The notes: generated by a model not told the origin, from the letters alone. A DNA stretch of 64,000 bases from Sphingobacterium cavernae (GCF_008520265.1 NZ_VIQM01000025.1:62001-126000); one strand, 5' to 3'; positions 27,801 through 36,563 are shown, counted from the first letter of the stretch. Numbers and translations: made by a program.

Positions 27801-28283
27801 GGTGCTAAAGTCGGTAAAGATATGAAAGTTGTTAGCACAGCTATTCAAGCATTAGGTGCAGAAGATATTACAGCATTAGAGAAAAATGGATCATTAGCAC
27901 TTGCAGACACAAGCTATACGATTACTTTGGAAGATGTTGAAATCATCGCAGAAGACGTAGCTGGCTGGCAAGTTGCTAATTTGGGGAATTTAACGGTGGC
28001 TTTAGACATCCAAATTACGCCAGAATTAAAACAAGAAGGCATTGCGCGTGAATTAATCAACCGTCTTCAAAATCTACGTAAAGAGAAGAACTTTGAGGTA
28101 ACAGATCGTATCAAAGTTCAGCTAAGTAGAAATAATGAGATCGAAGAAGCTGCCAAAAATAATTTATCGTATATTTGCACAGAAATACTAGCTGATTCAT
28201 TTGATTTTGTGGATGTTTTAAGCACCAACGACAGTATAGAGATCAATGAAAGTAAACTTGAGGTATTAATCGAAAAATATTAG
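24870..28283 (+). CDS. ileS: Isoleucyl-tRNA synthetase
   Basis: IleS charges tRNA-Ile. The 1137-residue class I synthetase has the HIGH-equivalent GMPGIHHVMAR, the connective editing domain (TTPWTLPSNSALAVG, then DFVTTEDGTGIVHIAPTYG), WDTHGLPIE, FIAEGVDQTRGWFFTLHA and the catalytic loop NKMSKRLGN. The C-terminal anticodon domain follows. The length and C-terminal part match the long, eukaryote-like IleS type of many Bacteroidota rather than the shorter E. coli type with a zinc ribbon at the end. That type often tolerates mupirocin, but this is inference from type only. ATG 24870 is preferred over the GTG directly before it. The DksA/TraR-like gene follows after 3 bases. Confidence 0.97.
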   Translation: MYKEYKQLNLPEIGKEVLRRWGAEDIFAKSISNRPASKPYTFYEGPPSANGMPGIHHVMARTIKDIFCRYKTLKGYQVKRKGGWDTHGLPIELAVEKSLGITKEDIGTKISVEDYNNACRKEVMKYTDVWNDLTEKMGYWVDLENPYITYQNEYIETLWFLLKDLYKKGLLYKGYTIQPYSPAAGTGLSSHELNQPGTYKDVKDTTIVAEFRVDKLQVHPLINTLVESADEDVAFIAWTTTPWTLPSNSALAVGPKIKYVKIKTFNQYTGSPVSVVLAKNLISKHFKAEGQNASFQDYKVGDKIVPWEQVAEFTGAELVGLRYHQLLPYITSEELLEKAFRVIPGDFVTTEDGTGIVHIAPTYGADDFRVAKEAGVPAILVKDENGKEGPTVDRTGRFVKEVTDFAGRFVKEEYYSEEERADKDFRPTDVLIAIKLKEDNKAFDVKKYEHTYPHCWRTDKPVLYYPLDSWFIKTTAVKEKLVELNKTINWKPEATGSGRFGNWLENLVDWNLSRSRYWGTPLPIWRTEDENEEICIGSMIELKQYLEASLESDVLTIEEKSVNKEYLDKFGSEKLDLHRPYVDHIVLVSESGQKMFRELDLIDVWFDSGAMPYAQWGLDYDKLAAGDPLPFKSEYNSAFPADFIAEGVDQTRGWFFTLHAISTMVRGSVAFKNVVSNGLVLDKNGNKMSKRLGNGVDPFATIDKYSADATRWYMISNASPWDNLKFNDEGLDEVRRKFFGTLYNTYAFFALYANIDKFSYAEAEIAIEDRPEIDRWIISLLNSLSKEVDGFYADFEPTKAARAIQNFVDEHLSNWYVRLCRRRFWKGEYTEDKISAYQTLYTCLDTIAKLMAPVSPFFADQLYLDLNNATKKENFESVHLADFPAYQTELVDKALEERMAIAQDISSLTLSLRKKVGINVRQPLSKILVPVLDAAFQEKVEKVKDLILSETNIKDIEFITDTTGIIKKKIKPNFKALGAKVGKDMKVVSTAIQALGAEDITALEKNGSLALADTSYTITLEDVEIIAEDVAGWQVANLGNLTVALDIQITPELKQEGIARELINRLQNLRKEKNFEVTDRIKVQLSRNNEIEEAAKNNLSYICTEILADSFDFVDVLSTNDSIEINESKLEVLIEKY

Positions 28284-28286
28284 ATT

Positions 28287-28673
28287 ATGGGAGAAAATAC
28301 AGAAAAAACACGTTACAGCGACGTTGAGCTTCAAGAATTCAAAGGCATTATTCTTGAGAAATTGAGAATTGCTAGAGAAGAGCTTGATGCATTGACCAAA
28401 ACTTTGAGTGGAGGTAATGCCAACGGAACAGATGATACCGCAGGTACTTATAAGACGTTAGAGGATGGTTCAGCTACATTAGAGAAAGAGCAAACAAATC
28501 AATTAGCTGCTCGTCAAAGAAAGTTCATGGACAATCTAGAAGCTGCCCTTGTACGTATTGAAAATAAAACTTACGGCATCTGTAGAGAAACAGGTAAATT
28601 AATTCAAAAAGAGCGTTTGAAAGCTGTTCCTCATACTACTTTGAGTATTGAGGCAAAAAACAAGCAATACTAA
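28287..28673 (+). CDS. TraR/DksA-like protein with degenerate zinc finger
   Basis: A 128-residue relative of DksA/TraR. The N-terminal 80 residues are helical (a coiled-coil-like LQEFKGIILEKLRIAREELDAL), followed by the finger region YGICRETGKLIQKERLKAVPHTT. A typical finger would be YGxCxxCG...CxxC; only one cysteine remains. It therefore cannot hold zinc in the usual way. Known DksA proteins bind RNA polymerase and tune transcription with ppGpp. It sits 3 bases after ileS and before lspA, an ileS-dksA-lspA string common in Bacteroidota. Confidence 0.85.
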   Translation: MGENTEKTRYSDVELQEFKGIILEKLRIAREELDALTKTLSGGNANGTDDTAGTYKTLEDGSATLEKEQTNQLAARQRKFMDNLEAALVRIENKTYGICRETGKLIQKERLKAVPHTTLSIEAKNKQY

Positions 28674-28692
28674 ACACGAAAATTAAAAAGCG

Positions 28693-28733
28693 AAAAATAG
28701 CCTTTGCAATGCTTATATTGTAAAGGCTATTTT
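28693..28733 (+). terminator. Hairpin between the DksA-like gene and lspA
   Basis: A long inverted repeat with one mismatch (left arm about 28693-28710, right arm about 28717-28733, core ATAGCCTTT/AAAGGCTAT). The lspA ATG follows 11 bases later, so it may be a partial terminator or attenuator ahead of lspA. Confidence 0.6.
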
Positions 28734-28744
28734 ATGAAAATAAT

Positions 28745-29395
28745 ATGAAAGGCTATACTAAACCCTTAGTTCTAATTACGATAATCCTATTAATAGACCA
28801 AATCTCTAAGTTTTGGGTGAAATTAAATATGACCATTGGTCAAGATTTCCATATCATTAGTGATAAAGTATTAATCCACTTTATCGAAAATCCAGGAATG
28901 GCCTACGGCATGGAATTCGGTGGTGAATATGGCAAATTATTTTTAACAGTATTCCGTATTATTGCCGTTTGCGGTATTGGTTACGGATTACATTATATGA
29001 TTCAGAATAAATACAATCGTGGTTTTATTTTAAATGTCGCTTTGATATTTGCTGGAGCCGTTGGTAATATAATTGATTCAGTATTTTACGGTGTTATTTT
29101 CAGTGAAAGCACTTATTTTGAGAAAGCCTCTTTATTTCCAGAAGCTGGTGGATATGCATCCTTGCTTCATGGCAAAGTCGTAGATATGTTTTATTTTCCA
29201 TTAATAAATGGAACTTTCCCAACTTGGTTTCCAATATGGGGTGGCGAAGACTTTCTGTTTTTTAGACCTGTTTTTAATGTAGCAGACTCCGCTATTTCAG
29301 TAGGTGTATTCCTAATATTAATCTTCCAGAAAAGATATTTCAAAGAAGAACATCAAGAAAAAGAAACACCTCATAGTGAAATTCGCGAAGACTAA
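28745..29395 (+). CDS. lspA: Lipoprotein signal peptidase (signal peptidase II)
   Basis: LspA is an inner-membrane aspartyl protease that removes signal peptides from prolipoproteins, needed for the many lipoproteins in this window. The 216-residue protein has helix 1 with LIDQISKFWVK, then HFIENPGMAYGM, the first catalytic Asp in AVGNIIDSVFYG, and the second in FNVADSAISVG. It is longer than the usual 150-170 because of an insertion between the two Asp motifs (about residues 115-165), a Bacteroidota feature. Confidence 0.95.
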   Translation: MKGYTKPLVLITIILLIDQISKFWVKLNMTIGQDFHIISDKVLIHFIENPGMAYGMEFGGEYGKLFLTVFRIIAVCGIGYGLHYMIQNKYNRGFILNVALIFAGAVGNIIDSVFYGVIFSESTYFEKASLFPEAGGYASLLHGKVVDMFYFPLINGTFPTWFPIWGGEDFLFFRPVFNVADSAISVGVFLILIFQKRYFKEEHQEKETPHSEIRED

Positions 29396-29431
29396 AACAA
29401 AGGGCTAGACATTGAAATCTAGCCCTTTGTT
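29396..29431 (+). terminator. Terminator of lspA
   Basis: AACAAAGGGCTAGA / TCTAGCCCTTTGTT (29396-29409 and 29418-29431), a perfect 14-bp stem that begins directly after the lspA stop. Confidence 0.85.
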
Positions 29432-29460
29432 ATTATATTTACCACTAACTACATAAGTTT

Positions 29461-30402
29461 ATGAAAAGACATTTTTTCCTCTTCACAGCACTCCTATTTT
29501 TATTAAGTTTTAAACTTAGCGCACAGGAAATTGAAATCAATAGGTTGAAAAAACACATCTGTTTTTTGGCAGACGACAAAATGAAAGGGCGTGCTACAGG
29601 TTCTAAAGAACTAGCAAAATCTGCTAAATATATCGAGAAAGAATTCAAAAAATACAAGTTGAGACCGCTGGGAACAAAAGGATACAGACAAGCCTTCGAA
29701 GCTAAAGTTCGTCGTGTCATTGTGCCAGATAGTATTCGACATGCTGAAAATATTATTGGTTTTTTAGACAATGACGCGCCTTACACCATTGTTGTAGGTG
29801 CACATTACGATCACCTTGGACACGGTGATTTTGGTGGAACTCGAGATACTTCCCATATTGGACATATTCACAATGGTGCAGATGATAATGCTTCTGGCGT
29901 AGCTGGATTATTGGAATTAGCAAGATATTACAGCACCAACAAGGTTAAAGAGAAATTTAATATTCTATTTATTGCTTTCTCAGCTGAGGAATTAGGGCTA
30001 GTTGGGTCTAGATATTGGACAGAAAACCCCACTCTCCCGTTGGAAAAAATCCACTGGATGCTCAATATGGATATGATTGGTCGCTACAATCCAGATAATG
30101 GGTTAGCAGTGATTGGTTATGGCACGAGTTCTAAGTTTCCAGCTATATTTGATGGTGTCACCAGCAGTATCAAATTCAACAAAAGCAAAGACGGAAATGG
30201 TGGATCGGATCAAACTTCTTTTTATAAGAAAAATATTCCTGTACTATTTTTTCACACTGGTGGTCATGATGATTACCATAAAGCCACCGATGATGCGGAC
30301 AAAATTGATTATGAAGCTTTGAAGGCAATATTAGAATTGGAAATAAAAGTAATTGATAACTCTATGTTGCAAGACAAAATGGATTTTATCTGGACAAATT
30401 AA
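29461..30402 (+). CDS. M28 family zinc aminopeptidase-like protein, secreted
   Basis: A 313-residue secreted metallopeptidase with a signal peptide ending near SAQ (FLLSFKLSAQE). Zinc ligands appear in order: His in GAHYDHLG, Asp in NGADDNASG, Glu pair in SAEELG, Asp in NMDMIGR, and His in DDYHKATDDADK. It lacks the PA-type insertion of the longer M28 protein at 972. The RmlD-like gene follows after 3 bases and the thioesterase gene after that, so the three form an operon, though no pathway link is evident. Confidence 0.9.
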   Translation: MKRHFFLFTALLFLLSFKLSAQEIEINRLKKHICFLADDKMKGRATGSKELAKSAKYIEKEFKKYKLRPLGTKGYRQAFEAKVRRVIVPDSIRHAENIIGFLDNDAPYTIVVGAHYDHLGHGDFGGTRDTSHIGHIHNGADDNASGVAGLLELARYYSTNKVKEKFNILFIAFSAEELGLVGSRYWTENPTLPLEKIHWMLNMDMIGRYNPDNGLAVIGYGTSSKFPAIFDGVTSSIKFNKSKDGNGGSDQTSFYKKNIPVLFFHTGGHDDYHKATDDADKIDYEALKAILELEIKVIDNSMLQDKMDFIWTN

Positions 30403-30405
30403 AAT

Positions 30406-31317
30406 ATGCGTGTACTACTAACTGGTTCTAATGGATTTTTAGGCCAAAAATTTTCCGAAAAACTTTCTGAATATATCGAAATAAAAGCTGTCTTAGGTAT
30501 TTCAAAATCTGAAAATAGAAATCCATATTTAAATGCCGATACATTTCAACAGTTGGATCTGTTGGATTATGAAGCTTTGGAAAAAGCTATCATAAATTTT
30601 CAGCCTACTCATATCTTACACACTGCAGCATTGACTAGTGTGGAACTGTGTGAACAACAACCTGAATTGGCGCAAAAAATCAATGTCGAATTACCAAAAA
30701 AGTTAGCAGAGACTTGTAAAAAACTATCTATTCATTATACTTTTCTGTCTACAGATTTTGTCTTTGATGGAAAAAATGGCCCATACAAAGAAACAGACGA
30801 TATAAGAGCAACAAATGAATATGGGCAAAGTAAAATTGACGCAGAAAAAGCTATCTTATCTAACAATGAGGGAACCGCTATACTTCGTACAATTTTGGTT
30901 TATGGTGCTATTCCAGACAAAAACCGAAGCAATCTCGTGCTTTGGGCAAAGAAGCAATTGGAAAATGGAGCAAGTATAAAAGTAGTTTCGGATCAATGGC
31001 GTATGCCCACATGGGTAGATGATTTAGCGGATGCTTGTTATTTAGCTATGCAAAAAAACGCCTCTGGAATTTTTCACATTTCAGGCAATGAAATGATGAG
31101 TGTCTTAGAAGCTGTAGAAAAATTAGCTGACACGTGGAACTATGATAAAACGCTCATCACCCCCATTACAGCGGCTGAAATTGGTCAGGCTACAAACAGG
31201 CCCCGCAAAACTGGATTTATATTAAATAAAGCTGAACAAATATTAAGTTATAAGCCTACACCTTTTGTTGTATCTTTGCACAAAATCGAAGAACAGTTAA
31301 AAAAATATAATAGCTAG
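30406..31317 (+). CDS. SDR family reductase, RmlD (dTDP-4-dehydrorhamnose reductase)-like
   Basis: A 303-residue extended SDR. The Rossmann glycine motif is TGSNGFLGQKF (7-17), then HTAALTSVELCE, STDFVFDG and the catalytic YGQSKIDAEK (YxxxK). The RmlD-type PxxTWVDD segment appears as RMPTWVDDLA. It likely reduces a nucleotide-sugar ketone or a related substrate. No other dTDP-rhamnose genes are adjacent, so rhamnose synthesis is not established. Confidence 0.82.
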   Translation: MRVLLTGSNGFLGQKFSEKLSEYIEIKAVLGISKSENRNPYLNADTFQQLDLLDYEALEKAIINFQPTHILHTAALTSVELCEQQPELAQKINVELPKKLAETCKKLSIHYTFLSTDFVFDGKNGPYKETDDIRATNEYGQSKIDAEKAILSNNEGTAILRTILVYGAIPDKNRSNLVLWAKKQLENGASIKVVSDQWRMPTWVDDLADACYLAMQKNASGIFHISGNEMMSVLEAVEKLADTWNYDKTLITPITAAEIGQATNRPRKTGFILNKAEQILSYKPTPFVVSLHKIEEQLKKYNS

Positions 31318-31845
31318 ATGGAAGCAAAAAAAGCACACGAATCCTATACCGAAATGAATGAGTTGGTATTGCCCAACGACACCAATACATTTGGAAACTT
31401 AATGGGTGGAAGACTATTGTATTGGATGGATATATGCTCAGCTATGGCTGCACAAAAACATTGTAGCAATGTGGTAGTGACAGTTTCGGTGGATAATGTA
31501 TCTTTCAAACGTTCTATCAAATTGGGTGAAGTGGTTACCATTCAAGCTCAAGTAACTCGTGCTTTCAATTCATCTGTCGAAGTACGTATGGAAATATTCG
31601 CTCAAAATCTTCCAAAAGGAACGAAAGAAAAAAGTAACGAAGCCTATTATACTTTCGTAGCACTAGATCCAGAAGGAAAACCAAAAGTAGTACCTGAATT
31701 AATTCCAGAAACGGATAAAGAAAAACAACTTTTCGAAGAGGCATTACAACGTCGGGAGTTGCGCTTAATACTAGCAGGAAAATTAAAACCCGAAAATGCA
31801 CCCGCGTTAAAAAATATAGTAGGACTTTTCGATCACAAAGGATAA
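31318..31845 (+). CDS. Acyl-CoA thioesterase, hotdog fold
   Basis: A 175-residue hotdog-fold enzyme of the YciA/BACH (ACOT) family, which hydrolyses acyl-CoA to free acid and CoA. ELVLPNDTNTFGNLMGGRLLYWMD holds the conserved Asn/Gly and acidic catalytic residues, and VSVDNVSFKRSIKLGEVV is the central strand. The C-terminal 50 residues are a family-typical charged tail. Its ATG starts right after the stop of the preceding gene. Confidence 0.9.
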   Translation: MEAKKAHESYTEMNELVLPNDTNTFGNLMGGRLLYWMDICSAMAAQKHCSNVVVTVSVDNVSFKRSIKLGEVVTIQAQVTRAFNSSVEVRMEIFAQNLPKGTKEKSNEAYYTFVALDPEGKPKVVPELIPETDKEKQLFEEALQRRELRLILAGKLKPENAPALKNIVGLFDHKG

Positions 31846-31889
31846 AAACCATAAAGCCTTAGCAGACTAGCTAAGGCTTTATGGTTTTT
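31844..31889. terminator. Strong bidirectional terminator overlapping two stop codons
   Basis: A perfect 20-bp stem (arms 31844-31863 and 31870-31889) with a 6-base loop begins at the last base of the thioesterase stop and ends within the stop codon of the convergent EVE gene. A run of A on one side and T on the other serves both directions. Confidence 0.9.
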
Positions 31890-32295
31890 ATGTATTGCCT
31901 AATTCCACAATGCGATCAAACTCTTCTGGCTTCAGTGGCATGACTGATAGTCGACCTTGTTTGACTAAAGCGACGTCTTGTAGTAATTCGTCTGCTTTAA
32001 CCATTTCTAGTGTAACAGGCTTTTTAAATGTTTCCACAGGTGCCAAATCTACGACTACCCATCTTGGATCTTCGGTAGTAGGATCCTGGTAAAACTCCTT
32101 CACCACTTTTGCCATTCCCACAACCTCTTTACCTTCATTACTGTGATAAAATAAAACCAAATCTCCTACTTTCATCGCTTTCATATTATTGCGCGCTTGA
32201 AAATTGCGAACACCATCCCAAAAGGTTTGACCATCCTTATTGAACTGTTCCCAACTGTATTTGAATGGTTCCGATTTTACTAAAAAATAATTCAT
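31888..32295 (-). CDS. EVE domain-containing protein
   Basis: A 135-residue protein consisting of a single EVE domain, a PUA-like fold that binds modified bases in DNA or RNA. Hallmarks are NYFLVKSEPFKYSWEQF at the N-terminus, WDGVRNFQARNNMKAMKVGDLVLFYHS, and a C-terminal QGRLSVMPLKPEEFD. Function in the cell is not known. Its stop codon lies in the shared terminator, and gldC is next upstream on the same strand. Confidence 0.93.
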   Translation of the reverse strand: MNYFLVKSEPFKYSWEQFNKDGQTFWDGVRNFQARNNMKAMKVGDLVLFYHSNEGKEVVGMAKVVKEFYQDPTTEDPRWVVVDLAPVETFKKPVTLEMVKADELLQDVALVKQGRLSVMPLKPEEFDRIVELGNT

Positions 32296-32333
32296 TTTAA
32301 AAAGTCAAAAGTTAGAAGTAAAAAATCTATGAA

Positions 32334-32684
32334 TTAGCCTTGTTGCTCTAGAACTTCCATTTTCTCCGCGAAATGCGCACAGTAATCACGCAAATCACCA
32401 ATTACCTTTTCTGCCATTGGATCACCTCCCGAAGCACGTAAAAATGAATCACCCATAGTTTGCATTGTCTCATAGAAGAAACGCTTCATTTCATCGTAAG
32501 GCATATCCTTTGTCCAAAGATCGATACGCATGGAATTTTTATATTGTGCATCCCACAAAGCCAAGAACATTGCTTTCGCAGGCAAAGATTCTTCGTTTTG
32601 TCCATCTGTAGATGACCAATTTATAGTATCTGGCACATTGTTTTCATCCAATGCTACGTTCAATTTTATTTCTGCTGTTTTCAT
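32334..32684 (-). CDS. gldC: Gliding motility protein GldC
   Basis: A 116-residue protein matching the GldC family of Bacteroidota: KTAEIKLNVALDENNVPDTINW, WDAQYKNSMRIDLWTKDMP, and MKRFFYETMQTMGDSF. GldC is cytoplasmic or periplasmic, and in Flavobacterium it is accessory to gliding. It is widespread in non-gliding Bacteroidota, so gliding cannot be inferred. The small membrane protein gene ends directly before its ATG. Confidence 0.92.
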   Translation of the reverse strand: MKTAEIKLNVALDENNVPDTINWSSTDGQNEESLPAKAMFLALWDAQYKNSMRIDLWTKDMPYDEMKRFFYETMQTMGDSFLRASGGDPMAEKVIGDLRDYCAHFAEKMEVLEQQG

Positions 32685-32924
32685 TTACTGTAATTTCAAT
32701 ATAATCATCAACATTCCTACAATCAGTATGAAAGCGACTTGCAGGAACCACACTTTTTTCATATCCTTAAATATTAGCCTGAAAGCTAAGTCAACTAAAC
32801 TAATCACCACGACCAACAACAATAACCATCCCCATGAAAAAATCATTTCTTGGTCGGATTGCCATTCTGAAATAATCCAAACCAATATGACGGCCAATGT
32901 GATATTTAAGGGTGTAAATTTCAC
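32685..32924 (-). CDS. Small membrane protein of unknown function
   Basis: A 79-residue protein with three hydrophobic helices (about 8-20, 30-50 and 58-78). The stop immediately precedes the gldC ATG, and the start lies only 2 bases after the DEAD-box helicase stop, so the helicase, this gene and gldC appear to be one transcript. I recognise no family. Confidence 0.7.
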   Translation of the reverse strand: MKFTPLNITLAVILVWIISEWQSDQEMIFSWGWLLLLVVVISLVDLAFRLIFKDMKKVWFLQVAFILIVGMLMIILKLQ

Positions 32925-32926
32925 TG

Positions 32927-34291
32927 TTAGGTATTTTTAAATTTCTTTCCCTTTTTCTTCACACCATCCTTATTCACAGGTTGACGTTTTAATTTTCCAG
33001 CTTTTTTCTTCGCATTGATACGTCTAGTCTCTTCAATTTTAGCGGCGTGCTTTTTCTCGTGGAATGCACCTTGATAATCTGGATTATCCTTTTTCTTTTG
33101 GTTATCAATCTCACGAGCGATAGCTTGACGCTCTTCATAAGGCGTTTTCTCCACAAAAACATCTTCTGGTAATTCAGCCACAGGAATAGACTGTCTAATT
33201 AATTTTTCAATCTTCGCCACATAATACATTTCGCTTTCATTTGCGAATGTAATAGAATCACCTTTTTGGAAAGCACGTCCCGTTCTACCAATTCTGTGTA
33301 CATAGTCTTCGATAATAATCGGCACATCAAAGTTGATAACATGACTCACATTGGATACATCCAATCCCCTAGCCGCAACATCGGTAGCTACAAGAAAACG
33401 AATTTCACCAGATTTAAAAGCATTTATAGAGTTAATACGTGTATTCTGTCCTTTATTGGCATGAATTACGCGTACATTTTCAGCGCCATATTTTCGTTCC
33501 ACAAAAGCATACACATTGTCCGCTACTTCTTTTGTCTTACAAAATATAATCACACGATGAAAGACTTCATCATTTTGGAACAAATGCTGTAGTAAATTAA
33601 TTTTAGTTTTAAGATTTGGTGCGTGATACATAACTTGGGACACACTAATTGCTGGCGTTGCTTGTTCTGTAACTTCTATCACCGTTGGGAAAGCAAGAAA
33701 GTCTCCAGCTATCTTGCGAACCAATTCGCTCATTGTCGCTGAGAAAAGTAAGTTTTGACGCTTACGCGGCACCACTTCAAGAATACGATGTATTTTGGAA
33801 ATAAACCCCATATCCATCATCTTATCCGCTTCATCCATCACCAAGAATTTCAGTGATTTCGTATTGATATGACCTTCTAAATATAGTTCCAAAAAGCGAC
33901 CTGGTGTAGCTACGATAATATCGCAACCTTTTTCCAATTGTTCTTTTTGTGTTTTAGGACCTAAACCTCCAAATAATAATACCGTACGTAAATCTAGATA
34001 GGTAGAATATGTTTTGATACTTTCTTCGATTTGCATCGCGAGCTCACGCGTAGGTGTCAATATCAATGCACGAGGGTCATTGCCTTGAGCGTATTTCAAC
34101 TTCATCAACATAGGCAACACAAAAGCGGCAGTTTTTCCTGTTCCAGTTTGTGCAATACCCATCACGTCCTGCCCTGCTAGGATAGGTGTAATAGCTTTTT
34201 GCTGAATTTCGGTAGGTACTTCATACCCAGCCTCGGCTATTGCATTAAGTATTTGTTTATTGAGTTTGAAATCTTCGAATGATGCTTGCAT
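32927..34291 (-). CDS. DEAD-box ATP-dependent RNA helicase
   Basis: A 454-residue RNA helicase. The Q motif is FEDFKLNKQILNAIAEAGY...PTEIQ, motif I AQTGTGKTAA, motif II MDEADKM, motif III FSATM, then ATDVAARGLD and HRIGRTGR in the second RecA domain. The C-terminal 80 residues are strongly basic (lysine-rich, RRINAKKKAGKLKRQP), as in RhlE/CshA-type helicases that act in ribosome assembly or mRNA decay. The precise subfamily is uncertain. Confidence 0.95.
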   Translation of the reverse strand: MQASFEDFKLNKQILNAIAEAGYEVPTEIQQKAITPILAGQDVMGIAQTGTGKTAAFVLPMLMKLKYAQGNDPRALILTPTRELAMQIEESIKTYSTYLDLRTVLLFGGLGPKTQKEQLEKGCDIIVATPGRFLELYLEGHINTKSLKFLVMDEADKMMDMGFISKIHRILEVVPRKRQNLLFSATMSELVRKIAGDFLAFPTVIEVTEQATPAISVSQVMYHAPNLKTKINLLQHLFQNDEVFHRVIIFCKTKEVADNVYAFVERKYGAENVRVIHANKGQNTRINSINAFKSGEIRFLVATDVAARGLDVSNVSHVINFDVPIIIEDYVHRIGRTGRAFQKGDSITFANESEMYYVAKIEKLIRQSIPVAELPEDVFVEKTPYEERQAIAREIDNQKKKDNPDYQGAFHEKKHAAKIEETRRINAKKKAGKLKRQPVNKDGVKKKGKKFKNT

Positions 34292-34421
34292 CCTGCAAAG
34301 ATAGGCAAAAGCTCCGACTATCTTCGGTATAGAAAATCTATAAAAAGTAAAGTTTCACGCTATTGAAATTTTGTTTTACGAATGATTAAAACCAATTTTG
34401 CTTTAATTAAAAGAAAATTAG

Positions 34422-36563
34422 ATGAAAAAATTTGTAGTATTAGTAGTACTGTGTGTTACGAGTCTTGCCGCAATGGCGGACGAGGGTATGTGGTTCTTGA
34501 TGCATCTCAAACGTCTCAATGAGGCTGATATGCAGAAAAAAGGTCTTAAATTGACTGCTGAAGAAATTTATAGTATCAATAATTCTAGCCTTAAAGATGC
34601 TATCGTGCAGTTCAATGGCGGATGTACAGCAGAAATTGTTTCCAAAACAGGTTTGGTGTTCACCAACCACCACTGTGGATACGGTGCTATCGCTGAATTA
34701 TCAACAAAAGAAAATGATTATTTAACAAATGGTTTTTGGGCAAAAAATAATGCAGAAGAACTAAAACCGAAATCTCTTTTTGTACGATTCTTTGTACGTA
34801 TGGATGACGTTTCTAAACGCATTTTGGGCTTAGTAAATGATTCTATGTCCGAAAAAGAACGCAATACAATCATTCAGCAAGAGATTGCAAAAATCGAAAA
34901 AGAAAATTCAGAAAATGGTAAATACATTGTAAATGTACGTTCATTTTACAATGGCAATGAGTTTTACTATTTTGTATACCAAGATTATCACGATGTACGT
35001 TTAGTGGGTACGCCACCTAACAGTATTGGTAAATTTGGTGGTGATACAGACAATTGGGAATGGCCACGTCATACAGGTGATTTTGCTGTTTTCCGTGTTT
35101 ATGGAGATAAAGATGGTAATCCAGCTGCTTACGCAAAAGAGAATATTCCCTTGAAACCTAAATATCACTTACCGATTAGCTTGAAAGGTTTTGAAGAAGG
35201 TGACTTCTCGATGATCTTAGGTTATCCAGGTCGTACCAACCGTTGGATGCCTGCTGCTGGTATTGACCAAAACGTAAACTTTGCTTATCCAGCTTGGGTA
35301 GAAGCTTCAAAAGTTGGTATGGATGCAATGAAACGTCACATGGACAAAGACCAAACGGTGAATATTAACTATGCATCAAAATATTCTGGCGTAGCCAATT
35401 ATTGGAAAAACCGCCAAGGAATGATCGATGCATTGACGAAGCATAAAACATCTGCAACGAAACGCAAAGCAGAGAAAAAATTCAACAAATGGGCAAATAA
35501 ACCGGCTAATAAAGCACAGTACGGCGATGTAATTAAAACTATCGAGGATTATTACGCGGCAACTAATTTGAAAGCAAGACACGACAATTACTTAATCGGT
35601 ATGATTCGTTCGTCTACGTTTGCAATGTTACCTTATTCATTGGGTAATGGATTGGCACAGTATGCTGCTTCTAATGAAGCGAAACGTCAGGAAATGGCAC
35701 CTCGCTTGGAAGATTTCATCGCAGATAATTACGATAAAGCTTATATTCCATTAGAAATTGATGTATTAGTTGATGAATTGAACTTGTACGTTGCAAAAGG
35801 CGGTGATAATATTGCGCCGTATATTGAGGAATTGGCTAATCAAAACAACAATCAATTTAATGGAGTTATTAAATCAGCTTTCGAAACTAGTATTTTTGGT
35901 TCTAAAGAGAAATTAGCGGAATTCATCGCTAATCCAGATGCTGCTACGTTGCAAAATGATCCATTATTCAAAATTTCCAAAGATATAGCGGACAAATACC
36001 GCGAAAAAACGGATGAGCAACAATTAGCTGATGATAATTTCCAAGCAGCTCACCGCAAATATATTGCAGGTTTCTTAGCACAAAATCCCAAAGCTAAATA
36101 CTATCCAGACGCAAACAGTACGTTGCGTTTGACGTATGGAACAATTCGTGCATTACCAAAAGATCCACGTAACGATGCGAAAATCAACAACTACACCACA
36201 TTAACAGGAACTATAGAGAAGTACAAACCAAACGACGAAGAATTTGACTTACCTAAAAAGTTAATGGAGCTAGAAGAGAAAAAAGATTATGGTCGCTACG
36301 CGGACAAAGCAGGTTATATGCCGGTGAATTTCTTATCAGATCAAGATATCACTGGAGGTAACTCAGGCTCACCGGTATTGAATGGAAATGGTGAGCTGAT
36401 AGGTATTGCATTTGATGGAAATATTGAAGCAATGGCAGGCGATGTGATATTCGATCCAAAATTACAACGTACGATATCAGTTGACATTCGTTATGTGTTA
36501 TTTATAATAGATAAGTACGCGGGAGCTCAAAATATTATAAATGAGTTGACGATTAGGGACTAA
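34422..36563 (+). CDS. S46 family dipeptidyl-peptidase (DPP7/DPP11-like)
   Basis: A 713-residue secreted serine exopeptidase that releases dipeptides. The signal peptide ends after about residue 19 (SLAAMA), leaving the mature start DEGMWF, typical of S46. The catalytic His lies in VFTNHHCGYG (about 83-84), the Asp in the GGDTDNWEWPRHTGDF region, and the Ser in TGGNSGSPVLN (about 648). The downstream FDGN (Gly) resembles DPP7 rather than the FDR of acidic-specific DPP11, so a preference for hydrophobic P1 is inferred. Such enzymes serve amino-acid scavenging in Bacteroidota. Confidence 0.93.
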   Translation: MKKFVVLVVLCVTSLAAMADEGMWFLMHLKRLNEADMQKKGLKLTAEEIYSINNSSLKDAIVQFNGGCTAEIVSKTGLVFTNHHCGYGAIAELSTKENDYLTNGFWAKNNAEELKPKSLFVRFFVRMDDVSKRILGLVNDSMSEKERNTIIQQEIAKIEKENSENGKYIVNVRSFYNGNEFYYFVYQDYHDVRLVGTPPNSIGKFGGDTDNWEWPRHTGDFAVFRVYGDKDGNPAAYAKENIPLKPKYHLPISLKGFEEGDFSMILGYPGRTNRWMPAAGIDQNVNFAYPAWVEASKVGMDAMKRHMDKDQTVNINYASKYSGVANYWKNRQGMIDALTKHKTSATKRKAEKKFNKWANKPANKAQYGDVIKTIEDYYAATNLKARHDNYLIGMIRSSTFAMLPYSLGNGLAQYAASNEAKRQEMAPRLEDFIADNYDKAYIPLEIDVLVDELNLYVAKGGDNIAPYIEELANQNNNQFNGVIKSAFETSIFGSKEKLAEFIANPDAATLQNDPLFKISKDIADKYREKTDEQQLADDNFQAAHRKYIAGFLAQNPKAKYYPDANSTLRLTYGTIRALPKDPRNDAKINNYTTLTGTIEKYKPNDEEFDLPKKLMELEEKKDYGRYADKAGYMPVNFLSDQDITGGNSGSPVLNGNGELIGIAFDGNIEAMAGDVIFDPKLQRTISVDIRYVLFIIDKYAGAQNIINELTIRD

